DNA of 64,000 bases from Tragulus kanchil (GCA_022376925.1 JAIOJX010000002.1:39394501-39458500), one strand, 5' to 3'; shown: positions 1 to 11,070, counted from the stretch's first letter. The notes: generated by a model from the sequence alone, not told the origin. Made by a program: numbers and translations.

Positions 1-260
1 TGCTCTGTTTGTGCTGGTGCCATTCATAGAGACCAGGCTCTGAACTGGCCCTCGCTTCCATTTCTAGCTCCTCTGTCCCTCCTTTAACTAACCACTGACC
101 TTAGGTTTGTTTGTCTGTAAACACTTACACTTCTTGTCCATCAGAAAAGCAAGTGCAAAAAGCCCCAAGGATGTTGGGAAGCTTCTGGTCAATTTTCAGT
201 TTTATTGGTTTTGGCCTTTGGGCAAAGATGTACAAATGATGTCATTAAAAAAACCCTTGA

Positions 261-281
261 GTGTGTGTGTGTGTGTGTGTG
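261..281. repeat. (GT)n microsatellite
   Basis: About ten GT units. The same tract recurs at 1362-1382 in the second copy of duplication A. Confidence 0.95.
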
Positions 282-375
282 GAAAATACTACGCTAGTAC
301 CACATGGGGAAGAATGAGAAGAACAAGAGTTTTAGTCCCTTTAATACCGAAGACCTTCGGAAATCTTTTTGTTTT

Positions 376-445
376 TTAAATAAAGGATTTATTTGTTTAT
401 TTTTCGCTGCTTTGGGTCTTCCTTGTAGCCTGCGGGCTTCTCCGG
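376..445 (-). mobile_element. CHR-2-like SINE 3' fragment (antisense)
   Basis: A T-rich start followed by a GCTGCTTTGGGTCTTCCTTG phrase matches the 3' half of the artiodactyl CHR-2 tRNA-derived SINE read in reverse. Only the distal part survives; the promoter half is missing. Confidence 0.5.
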
Positions 446-855
446 TTGAAAGGCGAAGTTGGGGGAGGCAAGCAAAGGGAGAGTATTATTGGTAATTTAA
501 TAAAAAACATAAATTATATCTAAATGTGCCAAAGAGAAATGAAATTTTGGGTGTGATGTTTTTTGTAGCATGTTTGCAGAATAATGAGGTACAAAGTTCC
601 CTTTTGTAGTTCTAATTTAATAATATTTAATACATCTATTCAGAATTTGTTGTTTTTATTTGATTAATCTGAACTGTGAATATTATTAAACTATGAAAAA
701 TCTATGTTGTTTTTCTCTGAGTTAAAGATCTTTGAAGCAGAGGTTGTATGATTGTAATATGATTACTCTATGTACATGCATGTGTACATATTTACTTTCT
801 GAATCGGTCATTAGGATCCTGAGACCACTTCTGTCTTTTTGAATTTGGAGCATAT

Positions 856-894
856 GAATAAGAAGTCCATGGGATAAATAAGAAGTCCACGGGA
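856..894. repeat. Short tandem duplication, 20-bp period
   Basis: AATAAGAAGTCCATGGGAT at 856 recurs at 876 with one substitution. A small local duplication in otherwise unique AT-rich DNA. Confidence 0.8.
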
Positions 895-1361
895 ACTTGG
901 TGGGGAGAAGAATGTGTGGCTGTCTGGGGCTTTGTTTGGAAGGTAATAACACCTTGATACATTTTGTCAATTTCATTTAAAAATAATAATGTAAAGATGA
1001 GAAACCTAAATAAGATGATAGGAAACCTCACTCTTCTTGAGGAGGCAAAGCATGATTTGCGTAACAGTGCATCACAGGATGTCATGCTTTCTTACCACTT
1101 CTGCTCTGTTTGTGCTGGTGCCATTCATAGAGACCAGGCTCTGAACTGGCCCTCGCTTCCATTTCTAGCTCCTCTGTCCCTCCTTTAACTAACCACTGAC
1201 CTTAGGTTTGTTTGTCTGTAAACACTTACACTTCTTGTCCATCAGAAAAGCAAGTGCAAAAAGCCCCAAGGATGTTGGGAAGCTTCTGGTCAATTTTCAG
1301 TTTTATTGGTTTTGGCCTTTGGGCAAAGATGTACAAATGATGTCATTAAAAAAACCCTTGA

Positions 1362-1382
1362 GTGTGTGTGTGTGTGTGTGTG
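1362..1382. repeat. (GT)n microsatellite, duplicate of 261-281
   Basis: Same length class and flanks as the tract at 261-281. The bases just downstream differ between the copies. Confidence 0.95.
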
Positions 1383-1476
1383 AGAAATTCTACGCTAGTG
1401 CCACATGGGGAAGAATGAGAAGAACAAGAGTTTTAGTCCCTTTAATACCGAAGACCTTCGGAAATCTTTTTGTTTT

Positions 1477-1546
1477 TTAAATAAAGGATTTATTTGTTTA
1501 TTTTTCGCTGCTTTGGGTCTTCCTTGTAGCCTGCGGGCTTCTCCGG
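1477..1546 (-). mobile_element. CHR-2-like SINE fragment, duplicate of 376-445
   Basis: Same fragment in the second copy of duplication A. Confidence 0.5.
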
Positions 1547-1574
1547 TTGAAAGGCGAAGTTGGGGGAGGCAAGC

Positions 1575-1925
1575 AGGGAGGAGAGAGAGGGAGAGGACGA
1601 TTTGAGTAGAAGGAAACCCTCCGTGGCCTGTCCCCACCAGGTTTCTGGAGCTTGATGTAAGGGGTGTATTTGAGCGAGTGCTCAGCAGATGGGCCGACCC
1701 TGTCTTGGAACCTTCCCTCCCAGAGGGGCTGGTTGTGTGTTGAGGGGGGCACGGATGTGCAGGCTCCAGGGCCTCCCTGTGGTTTGGAGGCAACCCCGCC
1801 ACTGCTGGGGGCCGTGTTGCGAGGTCGGCCTTCCCCTGGAGCCGGTCCCCCCTCAGAACAGGGTGCTGTCCTTGCAGATTTATTCAGTTATGCTGCGAAA
1901 CAGAAAGGGAAACAAAGAAGTATCT
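1575..1925. other. Unique sequence, no gene seen
   Basis: GC-moderate unique DNA between duplication A and a SINE. The open frames crossing it on both strands have no domain and biased composition, and I see no splice or promoter signals worth calling. Confidence 0.5.
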
Positions 1926-2045
1926 TTTTAAAAAATTTTACTGTTTATTTTGGCCATGTGACACAGCTTGTGGAATCTTAGTCAGGGGTTGAACGTAGGA
2001 CCCCGGCAATGACAGCACCTAACCATGGACTGCCAGGGAATTCCA
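1926..2045 (-). mobile_element. tRNA-derived artiodactyl SINE (antisense)
   Basis: A T/A-rich tail at the left, then a GGCCATG...GTGGAATCTTAG...GGGGTTGAA core and a terminal CTGCCAGGGAATTCC. This is the reverse of a SINE whose tRNA-like promoter half ends at the right edge. It is diverged, so an old copy. Confidence 0.75.
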
Positions 2046-2100
2046 GGAATAACAAATGGTTTAAAAGCTTGGTTGTACACAGCATTGTTAATCAGACCGT

Positions 2101-2232
2101 GCGTGTATGCTCGTTCGCTTCAGTCGTGCCTGACTCTGCGATTTCGTGGACTGTAGCCCCCCAGACTCCTCTGTCCATGGGATTCTCCAGGCAAAAATAC
2201 TGGACCAGGTTGCCATTTTCTCTTCCAGGAAT
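2101..2232 (-). mobile_element. Bov-tA/BOV-A2-type SINE, truncated (antisense)
   Basis: Contains the BovB-derived tail region in reverse (CTGACTCTGCG, GGACTGTAGCCCC, CTCCTCTGTCCATGGGATTC). It stops after the CTTCCAGGAATT segment, so the tRNA-like promoter half is absent. Confidence 0.85.
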
Positions 2233-2534
2233 TAGTGTACATAGGGTCTCATATTAGCCAGAGAGAGCCAGGGTTTTCCTTAAACTTGGGGAAGCAGCCA
2301 TGTCCCCCTAGAAGGTCAAGAACCATTGACTTAACTGATTGAGCCCTGGGTCTGTGGAAGGCGTGAGACGCGGAGAAGGCCTCAGCAAAGAAAAAAGCAA
2401 TTTCTATCTTTTGCAACAAAATATTAATTTTCCAACAAATAAGGACTTAGTTTGCTTTATTTTTATCAAATATATTTGTGTGTGTTTTCAAAATTACCTA
2501 GTTCCCCAGTAACAGAATCAACCAATTTTATTTT

Positions 2535-2720
2535 TTATTTAAGTATTTTTTTATTTCGTGTTGGAGTATGCTCCAATATACTTGACTTACAATGTTGTGT
2601 TAGTTTCAGGTGTAAAGTGATTCAGTCATGCATATATTTGTTTCTTTCCAGATTCTCTTCCTGTAAAAGTTATCACAGAGTATTGAGTAGAGTTCTCTGT
2701 GCCATACAGTGGATGCTTGC
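2535..2720 (-). mobile_element. L1 3'-end fragment (antisense)
   Basis: Matches the artiodactyl L1 3'UTR in reverse: GACTTACAATGTTGTGTTAG, GTGATTCAGTCATGCATATA, then TATTGAGTAGAGTTCTCTGT. About 190 bases survive. Confidence 0.8.
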
Positions 2721-2754
2721 AGAAACAATCATTTTTAGACTAAGTATGTGCATG

Positions 2755-2769
2755 CACACACACACACAA
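2755..2769. repeat. (CA)n microsatellite, short
   Basis: Seven to eight CA units preceded by GTGCATG. Confidence 0.85.
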
Positions 2770-3019
2770 AGACCATTTACGGTAGAAAACTTAACTGCAC
2801 TTTGACCCTGAGAAGGACAGGCATCAGGGATTCCGGGACCTCCACAGTGAGACTTTGTGAAACTGGCCTCAGGAAGACGACACTGGTAAGCTTCAGCGTT
2901 TAAAATGCTCAGTTTCCACATCCATTCAAAAGTTTCAGGCTTTGATAGGAAGGAACCGACCAACCCTGAGATGGGAGACCTCGTGTCAACTCCCAAGAGT
3001 GAGCTTTGTTTGGCAAATT

Positions 3020-3176
3020 AAAAAAAATATTTATTTGACTGCTCGGGGCGGGGGGTGGGGGGAGGGGGTCTTAACTGCGGAATGTGGGATCCAGTTCCCT
3101 GGCCAGGGATTGAACCCGGGCCCCTGCGGTGCACTGGGGCACGGAGGCCCAGCCCTTGACTTCCAGGGACGCCCCT
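3020..3176 (-). mobile_element. tRNA-derived SINE with G-rich insert (antisense)
   Basis: The A/T tail at 3020 is followed by an unusual G-rich run (3044-3068), then the family core GTGGGATCCAGTTCCCTGGC, GGGATTGAACCCGGG and a terminal CTTCCAGGGACGCCCC. The reverse orientation places the promoter half at the right. Confidence 0.8.
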
Positions 3177-4091
3177 TGTTTGGGAAAGAAACCTGCTCTC
3201 CACTGGCTGTGTTGCCTCTTGGTGGCTCCATATTTCCAATAGCCTGTCAGAGCTTCTCACTTCTGTGAAATATTGAACGTCTCTTTAATCCATTTGCTTG
3301 ACTTAGAAAGCCGGGAAGAGAAGCTGTAATGGGGACTTGGAGGAAGAAGCCGAGGTCTGTTTATTCTGCTAATCGCGCTGCCCCGCTGATTCATCACCGG
3401 CGCACACAGGGCCTGCGCTGATTCATGGAAAGGCCTCGTCTTGCTGTAAAAAATTAGGACCCACCTCCATCACTGTCTGCAGTTTTGTCAGTATTACTAA
3501 AAGAGCAGTCTCCAAAATTAGAATTTTAGTTCATCAGCTTCAAAGCACTTGAGGAATGACTTTAAATATGAAAATATCCATAAATTAAAGATGTACTAAA
3601 CCGAGTTCTAATGGAAACTATTTCCTGTGGATGAGGGCGAAACACAGACGGTAACTATTTTTGAAGGCATGCTGCACACAGAAGCTTAGACTGAACCGTT
3701 GCCCATGCTTATTTAATTCTTAGGAAGTTAAGTGATGAGGTTCAGCCTTATTCTACAGGCAGGATACCCAACCGCCTCAAGTGCAGGTGGAGAGAAGCTG
3801 GGTCCCAGAGTCTTTGGCTCCATGTCTGATAGACTTTAGACGGGACTGAGTGGCTCAGGTCATCTGAGAGCTTCCTGCCGGGTAGGACAGGAGCCCACTA
3901 GGTGGACTGCCATCCCCGGAAGAGAGCCTGGGTCCTGATGTCTGCAGGGCAGATGCAGCAGGAAGGAGAGCTCCCAGATCAGCTTGGACAGACCACATGA
4001 GTTACAGAAAAAGCCAGAGTCATCCCCAGAAAAGGCAAAAGCATGCAACAGACCTGAGAGGCGAGTCCAGGATACGGCAGAGAGAGGAGCT
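3177..4091. other. Unique sequence, possible conserved element and weak MIR
   Basis: No gene. 3290-3480 has balanced composition with TGATTCATCACC and TGATTCATGG motifs, an enhancer-like look but unproven. 3690-3800 weakly resembles a MIR core. Confidence 0.35.
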
Positions 4092-4995
4092 CGGCGTCTG
4101 GGCTGTGTGAAGAACAGAGACTTGAGGGGCTTTAGTGGAACCTTCAAGAGGTGGAGGGTGGACGAAACTAGAGGAAATGTGCTGGGGAGCACAGGAGAGG
4201 CCCCATGCGGGGTCCCCGGGCCTCAGGAGCTCCACAGGACCACCTGCCTCCTTTCCTCCGGGGCCCTGTCACTTGCCTGGCCACCCAGGACTCGGCTTCT
4301 CCGGAGCTTTGGGGGCCCATCTGTGCTGTGTCTGGAAGCCCCCCTGAAGTGAGGTCCCAGACATCTGCCTCCAGCCGCAGCTGTCTTGTTGAGCCAGGGG
4401 TGGGCACTGTTGCCTGGGGTGCTTGGGAGCTAGGTCTCTCAGCCCAAGGATTTTTGCTGTAGGTGGCGTGAGTCCTAGGACCAAGACCCATGTGCGTCTA
4501 AGTGTGCTAGCTAAAGCGAGAGGTGGTGGGATGGCTGTGGCGAGGACTAAGTGGGAAGTTAGCAGCCGTAGGCTGGCAGGTATGCAACGTCAGAGCCCCA
4601 GGGCGTCCCCAAGGTGGGTGCTCCAGATGATTTAGGACTTCTTCCCCTGGAATGGATGCAGACACGCTGGCTAAAGCCCACACGACATGCAGATTCGCCC
4701 ACCCACAGACCAGGTGACCCCTCCCAGCCTTTCTACACCTGGGCCCTATCGTTCCAGAATCCAACATTCCCACCAGGTCAGGCCCACAGTGGGCACCACT
4801 CTTGTGCCACCCAGCGCATCCCTGCCTTTAGCGCTTCAACCTGTTGCCTTGGTGAACAGCGCTTCTTCATAGCCCTCATCAGAGATGGAGCAGATAGGCC
4901 CCAGTGGAATCATATCAAATTCCCATTTATCAGAACCTTCAGGGTTCTCTCCAGTGTCCATTGATGTCCTGACAGTCCGACCTCATTAGCAGCAG

Positions 4996-5119
4996 GCCAT
5001 GGAGTAGGTTGCCATGCCCTCTTCCAGGAGATCTTCCCTACCCAGGAATCGAACCCAAGTCTCTTGCATCTCCTGCATTGGCAGGCAGATTCTTTACACT
5101 GAGCCACCAGGAAGCCCTC
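4996..5119 (-). mobile_element. Bov-tA SINE fragment (antisense), copy 1
   Basis: Reverse of the promoter-proximal half: GTTGCCATGCCCTCTTCCAG, CCCAGGAATCGAACCCAAG, CTGCATTGGCAGGCAGATTC, GAGCCACCAGG. The BovB-like tail is mostly lost. A base is missing in CCAGGAAGCCC compared with the duplicate. Confidence 0.85.
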
Positions 5120-6117
5120 TGTTACAGATTAGGACAAATCAACAAACCAGCCAACCTCTTTACACCTTGTCTACCCAAAGTGCTATTCTCATGCAGTGCG
5201 AAAAACCCGGGCGTCTGGGGGCTGGTGGGGGAAGAACAGAGACTTGAGGGGCTTTAGTGGAACCTTCAAGAGGTGGAGGGTGGACGAAACTAGAGGAAAT
5301 GTGCTGGGGAGCACAGGAGAGGCCCCATGCGGGGTCCCCGGGCCTCAGGAGCTCCACAGGACCACCTGCCTCCTTTCCTCCGGGGCCCTGTCACTTGCCT
5401 GGCCACCCAGGACTCGGCTTCTCCGGAGCTTTGGGGGCCCATCTGTGCTGTGTCTGGAAGCCCCCCTGAAGTGAGGTCCCAGACATCTGCCTCCAGCCGC
5501 AGCTGTCTTGTTGAGCCAGGGGTGGGCACTGTTGCCTGGGGTGCTTGGGAGCTAGGTCTCTCAGCCCAAGGATTTTTGCTGTAGGTGGCGTGAGTCCTAG
5601 GACCAAGACCCATGTGCGTCTAAGTGTGCTAGCTAAAGCGAGAGGTGGTGGGATGGCTGTGGCGAGGACTAAGTGGGAAGTTAGCAGCCGTAGGCTGGCA
5701 GGTATGCAACGTCAGAGCCCCAGGGCGTCCCCAAGGTGGGTGCTCCAGATGATTTAGGACTTCTTCCCCTGGAATGGATGCAGACACGCTGGCTAAAGCC
5801 CACACGACATGCAGATTCGCCCACCCACAGACCAGGTGACCCCTCCCAGCCTTTCTACACCTGGGCCCTATCGTTCCAGAATCCAACATTCCCACCAGGT
5901 CAGGCCCACAGTGGGCACCACTCTTGTGCCACCCAGCGCATCCCTGCCTTTAGCGCTTCAACCTGTTGCCTTGGTGAACAGCGCTTCTTCATAGCCCTCA
6001 TCAGAGATGGAGCAGATAGGCCCCAGTGGAATCATATCAAATTCCCATTTATCAGAACCTTCAGGGTTCTCTCCAGTGTCCATTGATGTCCTGACAGTCC
6101 GACCTCATTAGCAGCAG

Positions 6118-6243
6118 GCCATGGAGTAGGTTGCCATGCCCTCTTCCAGGAGATCTTCCCTACCCAGGAATCGAACCCAAGTCTCTTGCATCTCCTGCAT
6201 TGGCAGGCAGATTCTTTTACACTGAGCCACCAGGGAAGCCCTC
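6118..6243 (-). mobile_element. Bov-tA SINE fragment (antisense), copy 2
   Basis: Duplicate of 4996-5119. This copy keeps the consensus CCAGGGAAGCCC, so it is the more reliable version. Confidence 0.85.
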
Positions 6244-6323
6244 TGTTACAGATTAGGACAAATCAACAAACCAGCCAACCTCTTTACACCTTGTCTACCC
6301 AAAGTGCTATTCTCATGCAGTGC

Positions 6324-6854
6324 CCAGCTTTGTCCACAAGGGGTCGCCTTAGCGCCAGAATTGCTCTTAACTGGTGAGGGCGTCCAGGGCCCTCTGCCAA
6401 GCTGGCTTCTCTCCTCTGTCCCAGCTAAAGGTTAGTAGAGGACGCCTGGCCTTTCAGCACAGCAGACCGCTCCTGGGTGCAATTCTCTATTCTCAGCAGG
6501 CAGCAGAGGCACCGTTCCGTTGATGCGTGAGTAAAGTTTCAGGGTGCCTCCAGATCACTGCTCTAGCACTGGGGTCAAGTTGTTGGCCCCAGACAGAAGT
6601 CCGAGCACTGGCTGTGGTTCTGCTTTTCAAACCTGCAAGCCTCAGAGCCACCTAGAGGGCCTGTCGGCTCCATGGAGGCTGACACGGACCTTCTGGGCCC
6701 ATCTTCCCAGAACCTGCATCCTGTGACCTTGGAGGCCTTGGAGTTAGACTCCAGTTCAGATCCGAGCCCTGCCTCTCAGACGGCTGAGCAACCTGGGGTG
6801 GGTGGCCTGGGGCCATCTCACATCTCTGATTCCTTACATTTGGATGGAGAAGCT
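6324..6854. other. Unique sequence with a MIR
   Basis: No gene. Unique DNA follows duplication B, and the second half is an ancient MIR (separate entry). Short open frames on both strands lack domains. Confidence 0.5.
6734..6850 (-). mobile_element. MIR SINE (antisense)
   Basis: GAGTTAGACTCCAGTTCAGA then CCGAGCCCTGCCTCTCAGA and CATCTCTGATTCC follow the mammalian MIR core read in reverse. Strongly diverged, as expected for its age. Confidence 0.55.
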
Positions 6855-6982
6855 GGGCCTTCCCTGGCCGTCTAGTGACTGAGACTCTGCTCTCTCTTTG
6901 CAGGGGCAAGAGTTTGACTCCTGGTCGGGGAGCTAGGATCCTGCATGCCAATCACATGGTCAGCCACAAACAAAAGAAAAAA
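6855..6982 (+). mobile_element. tRNA-derived SINE (sense)
   Basis: CTTCCCTGG start, a GAGACTCTGC promoter-like segment, TTTGACTCCTGGTCGGGGAG, and an A-rich CAAAAGAAAAAAG tail. It is followed directly by an L1 3' end, so the two may have inserted next to each other. Confidence 0.75.
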
Positions 6983-7060
6983 GAATTACCGTATAACTGA
7001 ATCACTTTGCTGTACAGCCGTGGCGTTGCAAATCAACTATATGTCAATAAAAGAAAAAAA
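6983..7060 (+). mobile_element. L1 3' terminal fragment (sense)
   Basis: TATAACTGAATCACTTTGCT, AATCAACTATATGTCAATAA and an A-rich end match the artiodactyl L1 3' terminus with its poly(A). Confidence 0.85.
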
Positions 7061-8340
7061 TGCAGTAATTAATTAATTGAATGGCATTATTAAATTGTAA
7101 TAATTAAATAGATAATTAAATGGAGATGCTGATGGTGGTTAGAACAGGCTGGGATAGTGGCAGCCTGCTCTCCAACGAGAATCTGGACCTTTGTGGAGCC
7201 CGAAGCTTGTACAATTTAGAGAAAGAATACCAAGTTGTACACGGAAGAGACGCCTCACTTTGTAAGTACATCCCACTAACCCCTCAATAAATGTATACCA
7301 ATCTCAACTTCCACTTAGCTCAATCCCCAAACTGCTGTCATAACAAATTACATTTAAAATATTTTATTTCCCATCTTGTAGGAAAAGATGACTCTGTGAG
7401 TTCAAGGCTAGGGCCCTCCTCAGGGGTTAGGAAGGTGCCCAGGTTCAGGAAGGGTCGTGGGGCTTGAACTCCCCGAGCTTTCGGGCACAGTGGCCTCTGC
7501 CAGGCCCGTTCCAAGATGACGGTTCCACTTCATTGTTTCCTGTGCTCCTCATCCAGCGTGTAGCATCCGTCTCAGGTGCGTTTAAATGAGCTGAAAAGAA
7601 TGCCAGAAACCATTCACTTCTGTTCCTATTTGGAGGTAACGTTAGCAGTATACTGAACATATATATATATATGCATCCATTTTTTATAAGAAATCACTTC
7701 TATTGGACGTCGGGAATTGAATTCCAGAGTGCACGGACTTTGGCGTAGACTGAGTATTTTTGCTTTTAACTGTATTCAGGTTGTAGAGAGTTAGGACACG
7801 CCAGGAACAGTCAAGCAACAATTTAGATTTAATGACTTTGGAGGTCTTTTCTGGTCTTGATATCCTTACACAAAGCATTTTAAGCCAGCTCTTCTAATTC
7901 ATTTCTTAACATATTCGATAAACTTTTTAACATTCTTTTTCTTCTATTTAAGAAACTATTAAACACAGAGAGGGCAGTGCACTAGCTCCATGGTCAGGCC
8001 TGGCCTTGACCTCTGGTTTCGCCTTCACTGCCCAAGGCTTCGGCCACAGGCTGGGCTCCTGCTGTTAGAGCGCCGCCATGTGGTGTAAAGGAGAGAAGTC
8101 ATAATAATGGAAACCACAGCCTGAGTTTTCAGCCCTTGCTGAGGGCAGGGTAGGGCCACAGGCTGTCAGCTACAGGTGCAGGCGGCGGGTCCTCTGTGGC
8201 CATAGGTCCTGTATCCACAGAGTCAACCAGCGGCAGGATCAAACATAGTCAGAAAAAAAGTTCCAGAAAGTTCCAAAGACCAAAATACAAATGTGTCACA
8301 TTGGCAACACTTCCATAGCCCTTACATTGTATTAGGTTTT
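7061..8340. other. Unique, AT-rich then mixed; no gene seen
   Basis: Starts with TAATT-rich low-complexity DNA (7064-7125). An (AT)n stretch lies at about 7659-7672. The remainder is unique with no supportable exon. Confidence 0.5.
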
Positions 8341-8482
8341 TAAAAAAGCGTTTTTATTGAATTTGTTACAATATTGCTTCTGTTTTGGTGTTTTGGCCCC
8401 AGTGCATGTGGGACCTTAGCTCCCCAACTGGGGATGGAGCGTTGGAGCGTGCACCCCCTGCACTGGATCGCCAGGGAAGTCC
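8341..8482 (-). mobile_element. tRNA-derived SINE (antisense)
   Basis: T/A-rich left end, GCATGTGGGACCTTAGCTCC, GGGGATGGAGCG and a CCAGGGAAGTCC right end. The reverse orientation puts the promoter half at the right edge. Confidence 0.8.
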
Positions 8483-8654
8483 GTGTCTTAGGTATTGTAA
8501 ATGATCTCGGACACGGCTTACACAGGTCAGGGGGATGGGCACGGCGGCTTGAGTGTCCATAGATTTGGGTGTTGGCTGGGGTTGGGGGAGTCCCCAGAAC
8601 AGGCTCCCCCCAGTGCTGAGGGGCAGCTGGGATGTCTAGATAGTGTGTACAATG

Positions 8655-8800
8655 TACGGTGGATAATATATCCGTGTTACATGCCACACATTTCCCCGAT
8701 AAGCAAGGACCAGAGTGACCCCGTTTTACAGATGGGGTCACTGAGGCACTGGCAGTCTAGGCGGCACACCCCGGTTGCACGGTGGGTAGGGGTGACCCGT
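8655..8800 (+). mobile_element. MIR SINE (sense)
   Basis: CCCCGTTTTACAGATGGGGT followed by CACTGAGGCACTGGCAG matches the MIR core in sense. The edges are unclear. Confidence 0.55.
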
Positions 8801-9019
8801 GATTTCCAGTCCAGGCAGGTTAAAATGAGGCTCTACCTGGGGACCCGTATCCACAGGGAGTGCTCAAGCGCTATGCAGAGCCGCCTGGCCCAGGGGGTGG
8901 GCTGAGAGCTGTGCTCTTGGATCCCTTGACAAGGACGACTGAATTCTACATCTAAACATCTACCTAAATGAGGGAGGGAAGAAACAATCCTGTGCAGCTA
9001 GGCCCCACTGGAGAGTCAG

Positions 9020-9660
9020 TTGGGCGGGTCTGGCCTCCAGGTGCACAGGAAGAGGGCGGAGAGGGGCAGGGCGGCGGCAGGGCAGGCCCCGGAATGGTGG
9101 CGGCAGCCGGGAGAGCGCTTCAGGGGACGGTGGACCCTGGCCAGGCGGGTGAACCCCCGCCCGGCGTGCCAACGACCTGGAAGCTCCTCCTCGGGTGACA
9201 GAGGCTCCTGCGCAGCCTCAACCGCGTCTCCGGATGTTCCAGCCCTTGGCTGGGCTGCACCCTCTGCAGCTTTTGGCCCGGGATCAGAGTGGAAAGCGAG
9301 CAAGTGTGTGTGGAGAGGGCGGCCAGGACGCGCGGGCAGCCCTGGGGTGGGGACCTGAGCACCTGTTCCTCTTTCGCGTTCCTCCCACCCCCGAGGTGCG
9401 AACCCCAGCGTCGTTTGGCCGCATTCGCCGCCTGCTGAACAGTCTGAAAGTCAGGAGCTGTTGTCTGCGCAACCTCCGTCTCATTCCGCAGACCACTTGG
9501 CTTTGTAGAATCATTTTCCAAAATGTGGATAATGTGTCACGACGGCCCGTTCCATCTGCTCCTCTTTCCCGGAGGCCTGGCTCTTTCGCGGCCCAGGCCT
9601 CAGGCACGTGCCAGGAGAGGCCAGGGCGGTAGCCGAGCGCTCCCCTGCCGCCCTGGATAT
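9020..9660. promoter_or_regulatory. CpG island (orphan)
   Basis: By hand count about 48 CpG dinucleotides lie in about 640 bases, at high GC (roughly 60-65%) and outside any SINE I recognise. Flanking DNA is CpG-poor. Dense stretches include GGGCGGCGGCAGG and GGACGCGCGGGC. No adjacent exon, TATA box or start codon context can be defended. It could be a distal promoter, an enhancer-associated island, or the 5' end of a noncoding transcript. Confidence 0.6.
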
Positions 9661-9782
9661 CTTTCCCAGCCATCCTTCAGCGCAGGCCTCAAGGCTGCCT
9701 CTCCTGTAATACGGTGGACCATCTCCTCAGGGTCAGGGGGCCAGCGAGACAGCCCTAACAGACACAAACAGGAATGTGATAC

Positions 9783-9783
<1 letters not shown>

Positions 9784-9813
<30 letters not shown>
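9784..9813. repeat. (CA)n microsatellite
   Basis: About 15 CA units just downstream of the CpG island. Confidence 0.95.
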
Positions 9814-9816
<3 letters not shown>

Positions 9817-10797
9817 TGTTCAAAATAAGTCTTCCATAGCTACCTTTCTCTAAAACTGTATGTGAGAGATCGTGTATATTTTATTCTTTTAAATAAATGC
9901 CAAGCTAAAATTCATGGTAAAAATCAATCTCACTTAAGGGATGGAGAGTTAATTCGTTCACAGCATGACGCATCAAGGTCAAGGGAGTCTAGCCAGCTCT
10001 GGTTCTGAGTTCGATTTGGAATTCTGAGGAAGCTCTGACAGGTGCACCCTTAATCGTGAGAGTTTAAGAACCAGCAGTGAGGAGGAACGGAGCATTTCTG
10101 AAACAGAAATATTTAACTGAAATTTTAAGAAAATTGCAACTGGATATCCTGCTGTTAAAATATATAATTCTTTTAAAGATACTCAGAAAAATTTTTTTGT
10201 CTTCAATGATATTAATACTAGTTTTACAAAAATTATCCTAGGTTACCGTTCTTGCTTCTTTGACTAAATACATTTTCGAACGTTTTCATATTTGCATCAG
10301 ATATCGAAGGAGTGTGTGCTATTTGCCAGATGAAGTAGAAAAACTTCACACAAACATCAAAGATCTCAATTAGCAGCTAGCAAGAGCTATCTTTTACTTT
10401 ACAGTCGTAGCAAGAACTCCTCCTAGTGGACTTCCTCAGAATTATTTACGGCATTTTTAGAAAGAGACAGAAAGAAAAGCCATGAAATCAGTAAATCATA
10501 ACAACTGATGATATGTTCCCAGTGGTGCAGAATAGTTTCTTTCTACCTTTAGGGAGTAAACTGAACAAACTTGCAAAGTACCTACAACAGGAATTGATAA
10601 TACAAAAACTAAATTCAATATTTGATTATCTTCCTTCCTATGCTATTTGTTTGGGAAATAAATGTAACTCTAACTAGACAATCATTCATATGCATAGATG
10701 AATATGTTTGCATTTACTAGGTGTACTCTGGATGCTTTTGAAATTGCTTGAAAAGGTGTTTTTATCAGCTGCCGGGTTTTTATAAAAGAGAGTATGT
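9814..10797. other. Unique AT-rich sequence, no gene seen
   Basis: Repeat-poor and AT-rich with no open frame of note. It leads into the left arm of the inverted repeat at 10798. Confidence 0.5.
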
Positions 10798-11070
10798 ACC
10801 TGGTGCCTGCTAAGTTTTACTTAATCAAAAATGTATACTCTGCATACTTCCTCACTGCGAGACAACAGAAAGCAACAACTTTTCAAACATAATTTATGTC
10901 AAATTATAGCACTTTAACACATGAGCAATGAACTAATGCTTATGATTTAAAAAGATCTTTTTAAAAAAAAGATTATTATTTTTGAAAAGTTGTTGCTTTC
11001 TGTTGCCTAGCAGTGAGGAAGTGTGCACAGTGTATATTTTTGATTAAATAAAACTTAGCAGGCACCGGGT
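10798..11070. repeat. Long inverted repeat: 90-bp arms, 93-bp loop
   Basis: Arm 10798-10887 is the reverse complement of arm 10981-11070 with 82 of 90 positions matching and no gaps. It can be extended a few bases outward with one gap. Six of the eight mismatches are transitions. In a plus-strand RNA four of the eight become G-U wobbles, giving 86 of 90 paired positions. The loop (10888-10980) is AT-rich. It is not recognised as a SINE or L1. It may be a palindromic MITE remnant, a template-switch product, or a source of hairpin RNA. Confidence 0.9.

Larger units (their letters stand above)
1..1574. repeat. Tandem duplication A (period 1101), first copy begins outside window
   Basis: Bases 1-473 recur at 1102-1574 at a constant offset of 1101. 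Both include the (GT)n tract and the SINE remnant. The homology ends together at about 473 and 1574, so the second full unit is about 474-1574 and the first unit must start about 630 bases before the window. The copies differ mainly near 282-305 versus 1383-1406 (several substitutions just after the GT tract). Probable unmerged contig overlap. Confidence 0.85.
4092..6323. repeat. Tandem duplication B (period about 1122)
   Basis: The first copy is about 4092-5199 and the second about 5209-6323. The offset is 1122 at GAACAGAGACTTGAGG (4112/5234) and 1124 at the end because of two 1-base indels (TTCTTTACAC versus TTCTTTTACAC; CCAGGAAGCCC versus CCAGGGAAGCCC). The start of the second copy is noisy over about 25 bases. 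All differences are at the junction side. It contains GC-rich unique DNA whose many open frames occur twice. Confidence 0.9.
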
